Shown: positions 34,027 through 43,265, counted from the stretch's first letter. The stretch is 64,000 nt of DNA from Aromatoleum buckelii (GCF_012910785.2 NZ_WTVH02000009.1:744001-808000), one strand, 5' to 3'. The notes: generated by a model from the letters alone, not told the origin. A program made the numbers and translations.

Positions 34027-36168
34027 ATGCGCGCGGACGAACTTGATTTCTTCTCCCTCGTCGAGCTGCGGCCCAACGAAGGGGCGATCGAGTTCTGCGG
34101 CCGTCGCGCGATCCTGCTGCATACCGATGCGATGGGAGCGCTGCGCAAGGAGCTCGTCGAGACGCTCGGCGCGGAGGCGGCGAAAGTCGTCCTGACGCGC
34201 TACGGCTTCAGTTGCGGCCACGAGGATGCCGGCCTCCTCGCCGCGTACATGCATCCGGACACGATCGAGCAGTTCGTCCGCGGCGGCCCGCGCACGCACA
34301 TGTTCGCCGGCATCGCCGAAGTCGAGACCCGCTCCGTCGAGATCGACTGCGAGCGCCGGCGCTATCGCATGGGCGGTTTCTGGCGCCGCTCGTACGAAGC
34401 CGAGCAGCACTTGCGCCTGTTCGGCCGCTCTCATGAAGCGGTGTGCTGGACGCTGGCCGGCTACGCGTCCGGCTTCGCGTCGTTCGTGTTCCAGACCGAC
34501 ATGATCTGCATCGAGCACGAATGCGAAGGGCGCGGCGACGAGCGCTGTTCGTGGACGCTGATGAATGCCGACGACGGCTCGCCCGAACTCGCCGAACTGC
34601 GCAAGTATTTCCAGCCGCTGAACATCAAGGATCAGATCAACGGACTCGAAACCAAGGTCTTCGAGCGCACGCGCGAGCTCGAGGCGTCCGAGCAGCGTTA
34701 CCGCAACCTGATCGAGGATCTGCCCGAAATCGTCTTCGCGCTGCATCTGTCCGGTCGTCTGGTGCAGCTCAACAAGGCCGGGCGGACGCGCCTGGGCATC
34801 GACGAGGCCGAGCTGCCGTCGCTGCGCCTGAAGGATCTGGTGCTGCCGGAGTATCGCGCGCAGGCGTCGAGCTTCCTGAAGCAGAGCGCGCGGCAGCGCA
34901 GTGTGAGCCGCCTCGATGTCGTGATGAGCGATTCGGCCGGACACCCTTTCCCCGTGCAGTTGCAGGTCGAGCCGGTCATCAAGGACGACAAGATCGTCGG
35001 CTACAGCGGTCTCGCGCTCGATGTCACTGCGCAACAGGAACGCGAACGCAAGCTCACCGAATATGCCGCGCGGCTCGAGAATCGGGAACAGCAGATTCAG
35101 GACATCATCAACGATGCGGTGTACATCCTCGATCTGGACGGGCGCCTGAGCTTCGTCAATACGCGCATGGCGGAGCTTCTTGGCGTGCCCGCGGACCGCG
35201 CGATCGGCCGACGCTGCGGCGAATTCATGCTGCATTCGTCGGCATTGCGACTGGAGCGGGATTTCCGGCGGCGTCTGGCCGGCGGGCCGGGGCTGCCGTT
35301 CGAGATCGCGATCGAGGCGCCGGGCGGGACGAACTGCCTCCTCGAAGTCAGCACCGCGGTGCTGCTGACGAATGGCAAAGCGGAAGGCGTGATCGGCGTC
35401 GCGCGTGACATCACCGCCCGGCGCGAAATGGAGCGACAGCTCGCGCAGGCGAATCGCCTCAGTTCGCTGGGGCAGTTCGCTTCCGGCATCGCGCACGAGA
35501 TCAACAACCCGCTCGGCCTCGTGTCGGGCTTCGCCGAAGAGCTGCAGTCGCTGATGGAGGCGATCCCGAATGCCGCGCAGATCCCCGGCCTGGAAATCAT
35601 CCGCGACGGGCTGACGACGATCCAGGAACAGGCGCAGCGCTGCAAGGCGATCACCGACAATCTGCTGCTTTTTTCGCGCCGACAGAGTCCGCCGATCGAA
35701 CCGGTGGACGTCGCGTTGTACGTGCGTGAGCGCTTTGCCTCGTATCGCGAGGTCGGCCTCACGCGCGGGCTGGAGATCACGTTCGACATCGAGGAGCGCC
35801 TGCCGCCGGTGCGCACGAACCCGACGCTGCTCGACCAGGTGCTCCAGAACCTCGTCAAGAATGCACGCGACGCGATGAACGGCGCGGGCCGCCTGCGGGT
35901 CGAGCTGCGAAGCGCGGACGACGCCGTCGAGTTCGGCGTGCTCGACGAAGGCGCTGGTCTGCCTGCGGGCGTCATCGACCATGTCTTCGACCCCTTCTTC
36001 ACGACGAAGCCGCCGGGCCGCGGTACCGGCCTCGGCCTGTCGATCTGCTACGGGATCATGTCCGAGCTGCACGGCAGGATCACCTGCGGCAATCGGCAAG
36101 AAGGCGGGGCGTGGTTCCGGATTTCGCTGCCGTACGACGAAGCCGGCATCGAGGGGGCGGACCGATGA
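34027..36168 (+). CDS. pcrS: Sensor histidine kinase with XylR-type effector domain
   Basis: Soluble kinase of 713 residues with no membrane segments. In order: XylR-N effector domain (about 1-110), V4R domain (about 118-190, SHEAVCWTLAGYASGFASFV, then CEGRGDERCSW), a short coiled linker, two PAS domains (about 230-340 and 360-470), phospho-acceptor His490 in GIAHEINNPLG, and an ATPase domain with FFTTKPPGRGTGLGLS. XylR-N/V4R domains bind phenols or methylbenzenes directly in DmpR and XylR; here that input is placed on a kinase. The pair with the regulator next door and the p-cresol genes suggests p-cresol sensing, as proposed for PcrSR of A. aromaticum. The symbol is from memory. Confidence 0.85.
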   Translation: MRADELDFFSLVELRPNEGAIEFCGRRAILLHTDAMGALRKELVETLGAEAAKVVLTRYGFSCGHEDAGLLAAYMHPDTIEQFVRGGPRTHMFAGIAEVETRSVEIDCERRRYRMGGFWRRSYEAEQHLRLFGRSHEAVCWTLAGYASGFASFVFQTDMICIEHECEGRGDERCSWTLMNADDGSPELAELRKYFQPLNIKDQINGLETKVFERTRELEASEQRYRNLIEDLPEIVFALHLSGRLVQLNKAGRTRLGIDEAELPSLRLKDLVLPEYRAQASSFLKQSARQRSVSRLDVVMSDSAGHPFPVQLQVEPVIKDDKIVGYSGLALDVTAQQERERKLTEYAARLENREQQIQDIINDAVYILDLDGRLSFVNTRMAELLGVPADRAIGRRCGEFMLHSSALRLERDFRRRLAGGPGLPFEIAIEAPGGTNCLLEVSTAVLLTNGKAEGVIGVARDITARREMERQLAQANRLSSLGQFASGIAHEINNPLGLVSGFAEELQSLMEAIPNAAQIPGLEIIRDGLTTIQEQAQRCKAITDNLLLFSRRQSPPIEPVDVALYVRERFASYREVGLTRGLEITFDIEERLPPVRTNPTLLDQVLQNLVKNARDAMNGAGRLRVELRSADDAVEFGVLDEGAGLPAGVIDHVFDPFFTTKPPGRGTGLGLSICYGIMSELHGRITCGNRQEGGAWFRISLPYDEAGIEGADR

Positions 36169-37532
36169 ACCGACATATCCTGATCGTCGACGACGAGGCG
36201 CTGTACCGCCAGCTGCTCACCAGCCGGCTCGGCCGCGCCGGCTACCGCCTCAGCGAAGCTGCGGACGGCGAAGCGGCGCTCGAATGTGCGCAACACGGTG
36301 GAATCGACCTCGCGCTCGTCGACATCAAGATGCCGGGCATCGACGGCATCGAGGTGTTGAAGCGCCTCAAGGAGCTCGACCCGCTGATCGAAGTCGTTAT
36401 CCTGACGGGGCACGGCAACGTCGACACCGCGATCTCGGCAATGAAGCTCGGGGCCTTCGACTACCTGTCGAAACCTTACAAGCTGACCGAGCTCGACATC
36501 GTCGTCGAGCGTGCGCTCGAAAAGCGTGCGATGGCACAGCGCTGCGCAGCACTGAGCGCCGAAATCGCCCATCTGCGCGGCCCGGAGGAGGCGGCCGTGA
36601 TCGGCGCGAGCCCCGCCTGGCAGCGCACCCTCGCGCTCGTCCGCAAGGCCGCACCGCTCGACTTGCCGGTGCTGATCACCGGCGAGAGCGGCGCCGGCAA
36701 AGAGGTCGTCGCGAGCGCGCTGCACCGCTGGAGCGGCCGCGCGGCCGAATCGTACGTGCCGCTGAACTGCGGTCTGCTCGATGACGATCTCGTCGAAAGC
36801 GAACTGTTCGGCCACAAACGGGGCGCGTTCTCCGGGGCGACGAGCGACAAGGACGGCCTGTTCCAGGTCGCAAGCGCCGGAACGCTGTTCCTCGACGAAA
36901 TCGGCGAACTTCCCGCCGCCTGCCAGGCGAAGCTGCTGCGCGTGCTCGACAGCGGCGAATTCCGGCAACTCGGAGCGACCGCGCTGCGGCACACCCGCGC
37001 GCGCGTCATCGCCGCGACGCACCGCGACCTCGATGCGCTGGTCGCGGGGGGCAAATTCCGGCACGACCTCCTGTATCGCCTGAACGTCGTCCATATCCAT
37101 GTCCCGCCGCTGCGCGAGCGGCGCGAAGACATTCCGCTGCTCGTCGACTACCTGATGCGCCGCGCCGCATCCCACCTGACCCGCCTGCCGCGCCTCTCCG
37201 CGGCGGCGCTGTCCCGGCTATCCGATTATCCTTGGCCGGGCAACGTGCGCGAGTTGCGCAACGTCATCGAGCGCCTGCTGGTCTTCCACGAGGGCGAGAC
37301 GATCGACGAGGCTACGGTCTGTTCGATCTTGTCGATCCCGCCGGAAATATCGACGGCTTCCGCTGCGCGCCGTGCCTTTTCCGCCATCACGCCTCTCGAA
37401 GAATTCGAACGCGAATACATCGTCTGGGTGCTCGACAAGCTGGACGGCAACGTCAGCGCCGCAGCCCACGCGCTCGGCGTGTCGCGCTCGACGGTGTATC
37501 GTTTTCTGCGCACTACCCAGCCTGCCGATTAG
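36165..37532 (+). CDS. pcrR: Sigma-54-dependent response regulator
   Basis: NtrC-type activator of 455 residues. Receiver domain with phosphorylatable Asp53 (LALVDIKMPG), AAA+ domain with Walker A GESGAGKE at 173-180, the sigma-54 contact loop at 220-225 reading GAFSGA instead of GAFTGA, and a Fis-type HTH at the C-terminus (SAAAHALGVSRSTVYRFL). Start overlaps the kinase stop by ATGA. It should activate -24/-12 promoters; two candidates lie downstream at 37975 and 39242. Confidence 0.9.
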   Translation: MNRHILIVDDEALYRQLLTSRLGRAGYRLSEAADGEAALECAQHGGIDLALVDIKMPGIDGIEVLKRLKELDPLIEVVILTGHGNVDTAISAMKLGAFDYLSKPYKLTELDIVVERALEKRAMAQRCAALSAEIAHLRGPEEAAVIGASPAWQRTLALVRKAAPLDLPVLITGESGAGKEVVASALHRWSGRAAESYVPLNCGLLDDDLVESELFGHKRGAFSGATSDKDGLFQVASAGTLFLDEIGELPAACQAKLLRVLDSGEFRQLGATALRHTRARVIAATHRDLDALVAGGKFRHDLLYRLNVVHIHVPPLRERREDIPLLVDYLMRRAASHLTRLPRLSAAALSRLSDYPWPGNVRELRNVIERLLVFHEGETIDEATVCSILSIPPEISTASAARRAFSAITPLEEFEREYIVWVLDKLDGNVSAAAHALGVSRSTVYRFLRTTQPAD

Positions 37533-38064
37533 TAACGGCTTGCTGCGAGGCGGCGGGTTTTTCGGCCGTCACTTCAATGTGCCGTTGTGCAGGCCGATTT
37601 CCCGCCATTCTCCGCAGGTGGCACCTGTCTCCGAGCGCCACGACCGGTTCGGCAGTTTGCGCCTCGCCTCCCGTTTCCGCAGGTCGAGGCAGGGCGCGCT
37701 CGCGACCTGAAACTCGCCGCAGTCGATTTTCCGCTCACGCGTGCCGATGTCAGGTAACGCGGGACATCAACTCCTCTCCAAGTGCCGGGCTGAATCCGCG
37801 GAATGCGCAGGGCTTTGCGGCGACTCCAGTGATGCAGGTCCCTCGCCCTGATCCCGCCGCAGCGAAAAGGCCGCCTGATCCTGCCGTTACATTTTGTCGA
37901 AGATTTTTACATCTGGCTGCTCCATGCCTTCGACGCAGTTCGTAATCCATTGAAAGTAAAATTGATTTTCGCTATGGCCCGCAAAATGCATCGAATGCCT
38001 GCAGCGGAGGTTGCGTGCATTCCATCCGCCAATAAGTTCAACAGCGGGCCAAAGGGGGGCGATC
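37533..38064 (+). promoter_or_regulatory. Intergenic region with -24/-12 promoter
   Basis: A 532-base gap, AT-richer towards its 3' end, with no convincing gene. TGGCCCGCAAAATGCA at 37975-37990 has the required GG-N10-GC spacing of a sigma-54 promoter and lies 75 bases before the next start codon. No other element is recognised. Confidence 0.5.
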
Positions 38065-38832
38065 ATGACATCGATTCTGGGTACATCTCGAATTGAACGA
38101 CATACAGGGGACCAGTCGGCTGGAACGTTTTCCAAAGACGCAACAGCGTTCCTGGTCGCACTTATCGTGATCCTGGCAGGAGCCCTTGCGGCCGCCGACG
38201 CGTCCGCTTCGCCCCTCGACGAATTTCAGGCGCGCTATGAGGACGGGACATTTCTGGCCCACGAGTCGGATTATGCTGACCTCTATTCCAGATCGACTGA
38301 CCGCACAATCCAAATCACCCACGCGCAGCAATTCGATGATCGCATCGACGCTTGGTATCACACGGTAATGCTGCTTGACGGCGAGCCCTACGAGCAACGC
38401 GGCGTGATGTCCTTGTATATCGAGGAGGGCCAGGTGGTACGCGAAGAGCATGCCGTCATCGAATCGGCCGAGGGGGTGGACCTTGCGATGGCCGGACAGG
38501 CTGCCGACATCGGCACAACTGCAGCAGCACTGGGTATGGGATTCGCGGAAGGCAATCCGGCAGTTGCAGCGCTCATTGGCACGCCGGGCGGGATCGTGGC
38601 GGTCGTCGGCCTGAAGCTCGGGGCCGTGCAATACGCGAATTCACGCGGCCTGGCAGAGTGTGTCACGGCACGCTCGCTGCTCGGGTCGATCGGGTGGGGC
38701 GCTGGAGCGTGGAACGTCGGCATGGTGGCGGCCGGCCCCGTTGCTGCGGTCGTGCTGGGAATTACATCGGCGTATGTCGCTTGGAACCGCATCGTCGCCG
38801 ACTCGCCCGCCAGATGTATCACCGCGGTTTGA
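38065..38832 (+). CDS. Secreted or membrane hypothetical protein
   Basis: Protein of 255 residues that I do not recognise. A polar N-terminal stretch of about 26 residues precedes a signal-like segment (FLVALIVILAGALAAADASA). The middle is polar and acidic. Two Gly/Ala-rich hydrophobic stretches follow (about 150-190 and 203-243, the latter with GSIGWGAGAWNVGMVAAGPV). Ribosome site AAAGGGGGG precedes the ATG. The base composition is less GC-rich than its neighbours, hinting at separate origin. Its own -24/-12 promoter suggests control by the adjacent sigma-54 regulator. Confidence 0.68.
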   Translation: MTSILGTSRIERHTGDQSAGTFSKDATAFLVALIVILAGALAAADASASPLDEFQARYEDGTFLAHESDYADLYSRSTDRTIQITHAQQFDDRIDAWYHTVMLLDGEPYEQRGVMSLYIEEGQVVREEHAVIESAEGVDLAMAGQAADIGTTAAALGMGFAEGNPAVAALIGTPGGIVAVVGLKLGAVQYANSRGLAECVTARSLLGSIGWGAGAWNVGMVAAGPVAAVVLGITSAYVAWNRIVADSPARCITAV

Positions 38833-39309
38833 TTCGCCGCTGATCGAGAATCCGGCACCTGCCGATCTTGTCGGCGGTGCCGACTTCTCGCGTTTGCGGC
38901 ATGCGATCTGCAGCCCCGTCGAGGGTGGCCGACGCATGTCCCGCCGACGCGCATTTGCGGACGGTCGATTAAGTTCATCACGACCGAGTGGGGCTGTGCC
39001 CGTTCTATCCGCGTACCGCCGTTCGGCGAGACGCTCATGCGCGCCGTTCTGTCGCAAAAACCGACACTGCCTGAATTTGCGACACCCTGGCGAAAACCCG
39101 GGACAACTGGACAAAGCGACCGGCATAGGCACGCCATACCGGAATATGTCCAGATTTCCGACACTTTCCCCGTTGTGCTTCTCGCTCTAGCTGATTTCAT
39201 AACTGACTGAAAACAATGGAGAATACCCGCGCTGCCCAACTCGGCATGGACCTTGCGTTACTGCCTTTGCGGGAATGCCGCAGAGACGGGAAACAGGGAG
39301 GAGAACGGG
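38833..39309 (+). promoter_or_regulatory. p-Cresol operon control region
   Basis: A 477-base gap without a supported gene. Upstream inverted repeat TGTCGCAAA (39050-39058) and TTTGCGACA (39076-39084), 17 bases apart, is perfect. A sigma-54 promoter CGGCATGGACCTTGCG at 39242-39257 (GG-N10-GC) follows about 160 bases downstream, and pchC starts at 39310. This is the layout expected for an NtrC-type activator site and its promoter. Confidence 0.68.
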
Positions 39310-39612
39310 ATGCGTGCCAACAGGTTGGCGTGTTTAGTTATTGGCGCCGGGGCGATGCTGGGGGCGGCCGGTGCCGGGGCCGGGCAGTGGCGCGACGGGG
39401 CGCAGGTGTACGAGAAAGTCTGTGCGCACTGTCACGAGGCCAATGTCGGTCCGGTGCTCAAGGGCCGGCAGCTTCCGCAGGTGTACATCGAGCGCGTCGT
39501 GCGCCACGGCAATCGGGCGATGCCGAGTTTCCGGCCGAGCGAGATCGACGACGCGGCCCTTGCCGAGGTGGCCCAGCTGATCGGCGCCAGCGCGCCGCTT
39601 ACCAAAGAGTAG
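39310..39612 (+). CDS. pchC: p-Cresol methylhydroxylase cytochrome c subunit
   Basis: Small periplasmic cytochrome of 100 residues. Sec signal peptide (MRANRLACLVIGAGAML onward), single haem site CAHCH (Cys38, Cys41, His42), and axial Met71 in RAMPSFRPSE. Size and placement just before the flavoprotein gene match the cytochrome subunit of p-cresol methylhydroxylase, which takes electrons from the PchF flavin. Start is set by GGAGGAGAACGGG. Confidence 0.88.
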   Translation: MRANRLACLVIGAGAMLGAAGAGAGQWRDGAQVYEKVCAHCHEANVGPVLKGRQLPQVYIERVVRHGNRAMPSFRPSEIDDAALAEVAQLIGASAPLTKE

Positions 39613-39619
39613 GCGCGCT

Positions 39620-40270
39620 ATGGAGCGACGTGATTTCCTCAAGGGAGTGTTGGGAGGCGGAGCGCTGGCCGGAATGCCGCTCGGGACCTTCGCAGCCGCA
39701 GCCGCGCCGGCCGATATCGGGGCCGCAGTCCCGGTGACCCTCGTCAGCCAGGTCGATCTGCCTTTTGCGGCGGCGCTCGCCGGACGGATCGCCGGCAGCC
39801 TGGAGGCGAGGGGCCTGCGCGTCGCCCGGCTTGCACCGCACGGCAACGAGCTGGGCCGCTACGCGAGCGTCATGTCGATCCTCGACGGCGCGCGCCACGG
39901 GCATCTGATCGGGGTCATGGACGATGCCTCGGCGGTGATCGTCCAGCAGCTCGCGGCTTCCCGCGGCGCGGCGTGCGTGATCCAGACGCATCACAGGGTG
40001 TCAGAAGGGGCGGTGCGCAGCTGCTGCACCGTTGCCGGCCTCGACTCGAATCTCGTCTGGTCCGACGGCGTCGCGTCGCCGGCAGACCGTATCGGGCGCC
40101 TGTACGCCCAGGCGGTCGGTCGCGGAGGCGCCAGGTCGAGCAGCCCGGCTGCAGTTGCCGAAGACGCGTTCGCAAGCGCCAGCGGCGCTTCCGCGGCGAG
40201 CCTCGTGTCTTTCGTCATCAACACCTCGAGCATCGGACGAGGTCATACATCCACGGAGACCGCAGCATGA
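39620..40270 (+). CDS. Tat-exported hypothetical protein of the p-cresol operon
   Basis: Protein of 216 residues with a twin-arginine signal (MERRDFLKGVLGGGALAGMP) and an Ala-rich cleavage region. The mature part shows no family I recognise; it has a cysteine pair (RSCCTV) and ends in a Ser/Ala-rich tail. It lies between pchC and pchF and overlaps the pchF start by ATGA, implying tight coupling. Because PchF has no signal peptide of its own, this protein could be an export or maturation partner; that is inference. Confidence 0.75.
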   Translation: MERRDFLKGVLGGGALAGMPLGTFAAAAAPADIGAAVPVTLVSQVDLPFAAALAGRIAGSLEARGLRVARLAPHGNELGRYASVMSILDGARHGHLIGVMDDASAVIVQQLAASRGAACVIQTHHRVSEGAVRSCCTVAGLDSNLVWSDGVASPADRIGRLYAQAVGRGGARSSSPAAVAEDAFASASGASAASLVSFVINTSSIGRGHTSTETAA

Positions 40271-41814
40271 GTTCAAACAACAGGGTACTGCCGAAAGGCG
40301 TGACGGCCGGCGATTTCGACAAGGCGATGCAGGAGATCCGCGCCATCGTCGGCGCCGAGTACGTGCTCGTCGACGAGGAGCCACTCGCGCCGTACAACAA
40401 GATCATGGTGCCGGTGGCCGATGCGCAGCATGCGCCGTCCGCGGCGGTCATGCCGGACGGCGTCGAGCAGGTCCGGAAAATCATGAAGGTCGCGAACACG
40501 TACCGCGTGCCGGTCTATCCGATCTCGACCGGCAAGAACATCGGCTACGGTTCGGCAGCACCAGTCGAGCGCGGCCAGATCGTCCTGGACCTGCGGCGCA
40601 TGAACCGGATCATCGAAGTCGATGCGGAGTTGTGCACCGCGCTCGTGGAACCGGGCGTGACTTACCAGCAGCTCTACGACTATCTGCAGGAGCACAACCT
40701 TCCGCTGTGGTTCTCGTGCCCGGCGCCGTCGGCGATCGCCGGCCCGGTCGGCAACATGGTCGACCGCGGCGTCGGTTACACGCCTTACGGCGAACATTTC
40801 ATGTTCTCGTGCGGCATGGAAGTCGTGCTCGCCGACGGCGAAGTGCTGCGCACCGGCATGGGCGCGATGGAGAATTCGAACACTTGGCAGGTGTTCAAGT
40901 GGGGCTACGGACCGACGCTCGACGGCATCTTCACGCAGTCGAACTACGGCATCGTCACGAAAATGGGAATGTGGCTGATGCCGGCGCCGCCGGACTTCCG
41001 CCCGTTCTGCATCCAGTACCCGAACGAAACCGACATCACGAAGATCGTCGATGCGCTACGCCCGTTGCGCATCGCGATGGTGATCCCGAACGCCGTGGTG
41101 ATCGCCCACACGCTGTGGGAAGCGCCGTGCACGCCGGTCAAGCGCAGCGACTACGTCACCGGGCAGGGCGCGATTTCCGACGACGCAGTGCTGAAGATCC
41201 AGGCCGACCACGGCATCGGCGCGTGGAACGTGTACGCGGGTCTCTACGGCACGAAGGAAACCAACGACGCGAACTGGAAAATCATCGAGGCGGTCGCGGC
41301 CGCCACCGGCGGCAAAATCATCACCGAAGAAGCTTCGCGCGGCAGCCAGGCGCTGCAATACCGCTTCGACCTGATGAAAGGCAAGCCGAACCTCGGCGAG
41401 TTCGGGCTGTACAACTGGCGCGGCGGCGGCGGCTCGATCTGGTTCGCGCCGGTGTCGCAGGCAAAAGGCTCCGAGACGCTCAAGCAGATGAAGATGGCGA
41501 AGGAGATCCTCGGCAAGTACGGCTTCGACTACGTCGGCGAATTCATTGTCGGCTGGCGCGACATGCATCACGTCATCGATCTCCTCTACGACCGTTCGGA
41601 CGACACACAGACCAAGAACGCCTACGCGTGCTACGACGAGCTGCTGCATACCTTCGCGAAGGAAGGCTACGGCATGTACCGCGCGAGCACCGCATTCGCC
41701 GAGAAGGTCGCAGCGACTTACGGGCCTGTGAAGCGCGACGTCGAAAAGCGCCTGAAGCAGGCGCTCGATCCGAACAACATCATCGCGCCGGGCCGGTGCG
41801 GCATCAGCCTCTAG
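40267..41814 (+). CDS. pchF: p-Cresol methylhydroxylase flavoprotein subunit
   Basis: Flavoenzyme of 515 residues closely resembling Pseudomonas PchF along its full length, from MSSNNRVLPKGVTAGDF to the C-terminal DPNNIIAPGRCGI. It oxidises p-cresol with water, via a quinone methide, to 4-hydroxybenzyl alcohol and 4-hydroxybenzaldehyde. FAD-binding segments YPISTGKNIGYGSAAP and APSAIAGPVGNMVDRGVG are intact. Tyr382 in FGLYNWRGGGGS corresponds to the tyrosine that carries covalent FAD (Tyr384 in P. putida). No signal peptide is present. Confidence 0.95.
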   Translation: MSSNNRVLPKGVTAGDFDKAMQEIRAIVGAEYVLVDEEPLAPYNKIMVPVADAQHAPSAAVMPDGVEQVRKIMKVANTYRVPVYPISTGKNIGYGSAAPVERGQIVLDLRRMNRIIEVDAELCTALVEPGVTYQQLYDYLQEHNLPLWFSCPAPSAIAGPVGNMVDRGVGYTPYGEHFMFSCGMEVVLADGEVLRTGMGAMENSNTWQVFKWGYGPTLDGIFTQSNYGIVTKMGMWLMPAPPDFRPFCIQYPNETDITKIVDALRPLRIAMVIPNAVVIAHTLWEAPCTPVKRSDYVTGQGAISDDAVLKIQADHGIGAWNVYAGLYGTKETNDANWKIIEAVAAATGGKIITEEASRGSQALQYRFDLMKGKPNLGEFGLYNWRGGGGSIWFAPVSQAKGSETLKQMKMAKEILGKYGFDYVGEFIVGWRDMHHVIDLLYDRSDDTQTKNAYACYDELLHTFAKEGYGMYRASTAFAEKVAATYGPVKRDVEKRLKQALDPNNIIAPGRCGISL

Positions 41815-41822
41815 GAGGAGAC

Positions 41823-43265
41823 ATGAAGGAATACAAGCTCTTCATCGACGGTGAATGGGTCGAGTCGTCGTCGGGCACGATTCTCGACGACCTCAATCCG
41901 GCGACCGGCGAAGTGTTCGGACGCGTGCATCAGGCTTCGGCCGATGATCTGGAGCGCGCGATCGCGGTGGCGTACCGCGCGCGTGAAAGCTGGGGCGGCA
42001 CGCTCGCGAACGAGCGCGAGGCGATCTTGATGCGCGCAGCGACGATCCTTGAGCAACGCATCCCGGAAGTGGCCGAGGTGCTGATCGACGAAGCCGGCTC
42101 GACGTTCGGCAAGGCGATGTTCGAGGCGTCGTTCGTCGTGAACCTGCTGCGCAGCGCTGCAGGCGAATGCCGGCGCATCACCGGCGAGACGATCCCGTCG
42201 GACAGCCCCGGCGTGTTCTCGATGAGCGTGCGCCGGCCGCTGGGGGTGATTGCGGGCATCGCGCCGTTCAACTTCCCGTTCCTCCTCGCGACGAAGAAAG
42301 TCGCGCTCGCGCTCGCCGCCGGCAATACCTTCATCCTGAAGCCCGCGAGCTACACGCCGGTCACGGGGCTCAAGATCGCCGAAATCTTCGAGGCCGCGGG
42401 CCTGCCGAAAGGCGTGCTGAACGTCGTGCCGGTGCAGGGTTCGGTGCTCGGCAACACTTTCGTCTCCGACCCGCGCATCCGCATGATTACTTTCACCGGC
42501 TCGACCGAGGTCGGGCGGGAGCTGTCGGCTGAGGCCGGCAAGCACTTCAAGCGCATCACGCTGGAACTCGGCGGGAAAAGCCCGCTGATCGTGCTGAAGG
42601 ACGCCGACGTCGATTACGCAGTCGATGCCGCCGCGTTCGGCATCTTCCTGCACCAGGGCCAGGTGTGCATGGCGAACTCGCGCCTGATCGTCGAGGCGCC
42701 GATCTTCGACGCGTTCTGCGACAAGCTGACCGCCAAGATCAAGAGCTTTCAGGTCGGCGATCCGCATGACCCGCAGACCGTGATCGGCCCGCTGATCGAC
42801 CGCAAGCAGTGCCGCGTGCTCGATGGCCACGTCGCCGACGCCGTCAGTAAAGGTGCGACGCTGCTTACCGGGGGCAGGAGCGAAGGTGCTTTCTACCAGC
42901 CGACGATTCTCGCCGGCGTGACGCCCGACATGCTGGTGTTCCGCGAAGAGAGTTTCGGCCCGGCGGTATCGGTGATCCGCGCCGCAGACAGCGAAGCGGC
43001 GCTGAAGCTCGCGAACGACTCGTGCTACGGCCTCTCGTCGGGCCTGATCACGAACGACCTGCAGAAAGCGTTCGACCTGTCGCTGCGGCTCGAGGCGGGG
43101 ATGGTGCACATCAACGACTCTTCGATCATGGACGAGCCGCATGTGCCGTTCGGCGGCGTCAAGGACAGCGGCTTCGGGCGCGAGGGCGGGCATCACTCGA
43201 TGGACGAGATGACCGAACTCAAGTGGATCACCGTGCAACTGGGTCAGCGGCAGTTCCCGTTCTGA
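41823..43265 (+). CDS. pchA: Aldehyde dehydrogenase, probably 4-hydroxybenzaldehyde
   Basis: NAD(P)-dependent aldehyde dehydrogenase of 480 residues. Catalytic Cys282 (GQVCMANS) and general base Glu248 (LELGGKSP) are present, with the cofactor motif FTGSTEVGREL. Placed eight bases after pchF with a strong AGGAGGAGA ribosome site, it should oxidise 4-hydroxybenzaldehyde to 4-hydroxybenzoate. Family assignment is certain and the substrate is inferred from the operon. Confidence 0.85.
   Translation: MKEYKLFIDGEWVESSSGTILDDLNPATGEVFGRVHQASADDLERAIAVAYRARESWGGTLANEREAILMRAATILEQRIPEVAEVLIDEAGSTFGKAMFEASFVVNLLRSAAGECRRITGETIPSDSPGVFSMSVRRPLGVIAGIAPFNFPFLLATKKVALALAAGNTFILKPASYTPVTGLKIAEIFEAAGLPKGVLNVVPVQGSVLGNTFVSDPRIRMITFTGSTEVGRELSAEAGKHFKRITLELGGKSPLIVLKDADVDYAVDAAAFGIFLHQGQVCMANSRLIVEAPIFDAFCDKLTAKIKSFQVGDPHDPQTVIGPLIDRKQCRVLDGHVADAVSKGATLLTGGRSEGAFYQPTILAGVTPDMLVFREESFGPAVSVIRAADSEAALKLANDSCYGLSSGLITNDLQKAFDLSLRLEAGMVHINDSSIMDEPHVPFGGVKDSGFGREGGHHSMDEMTELKWITVQLGQRQFPF

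Noticed and set aside
32314-36099. Minus-strand open frame of 1261 codons
   Set aside because: Lies opposite the aryl-CoA ligase and sensor kinase genes, shows no motif, and has the same shadow composition.
38660-39190. Plus-strand open frames in the gap before pchC
   Set aside because: No ribosome site or domain, Arg/Ser-rich content, and overlap with the regulatory repeat and the end of the preceding gene.
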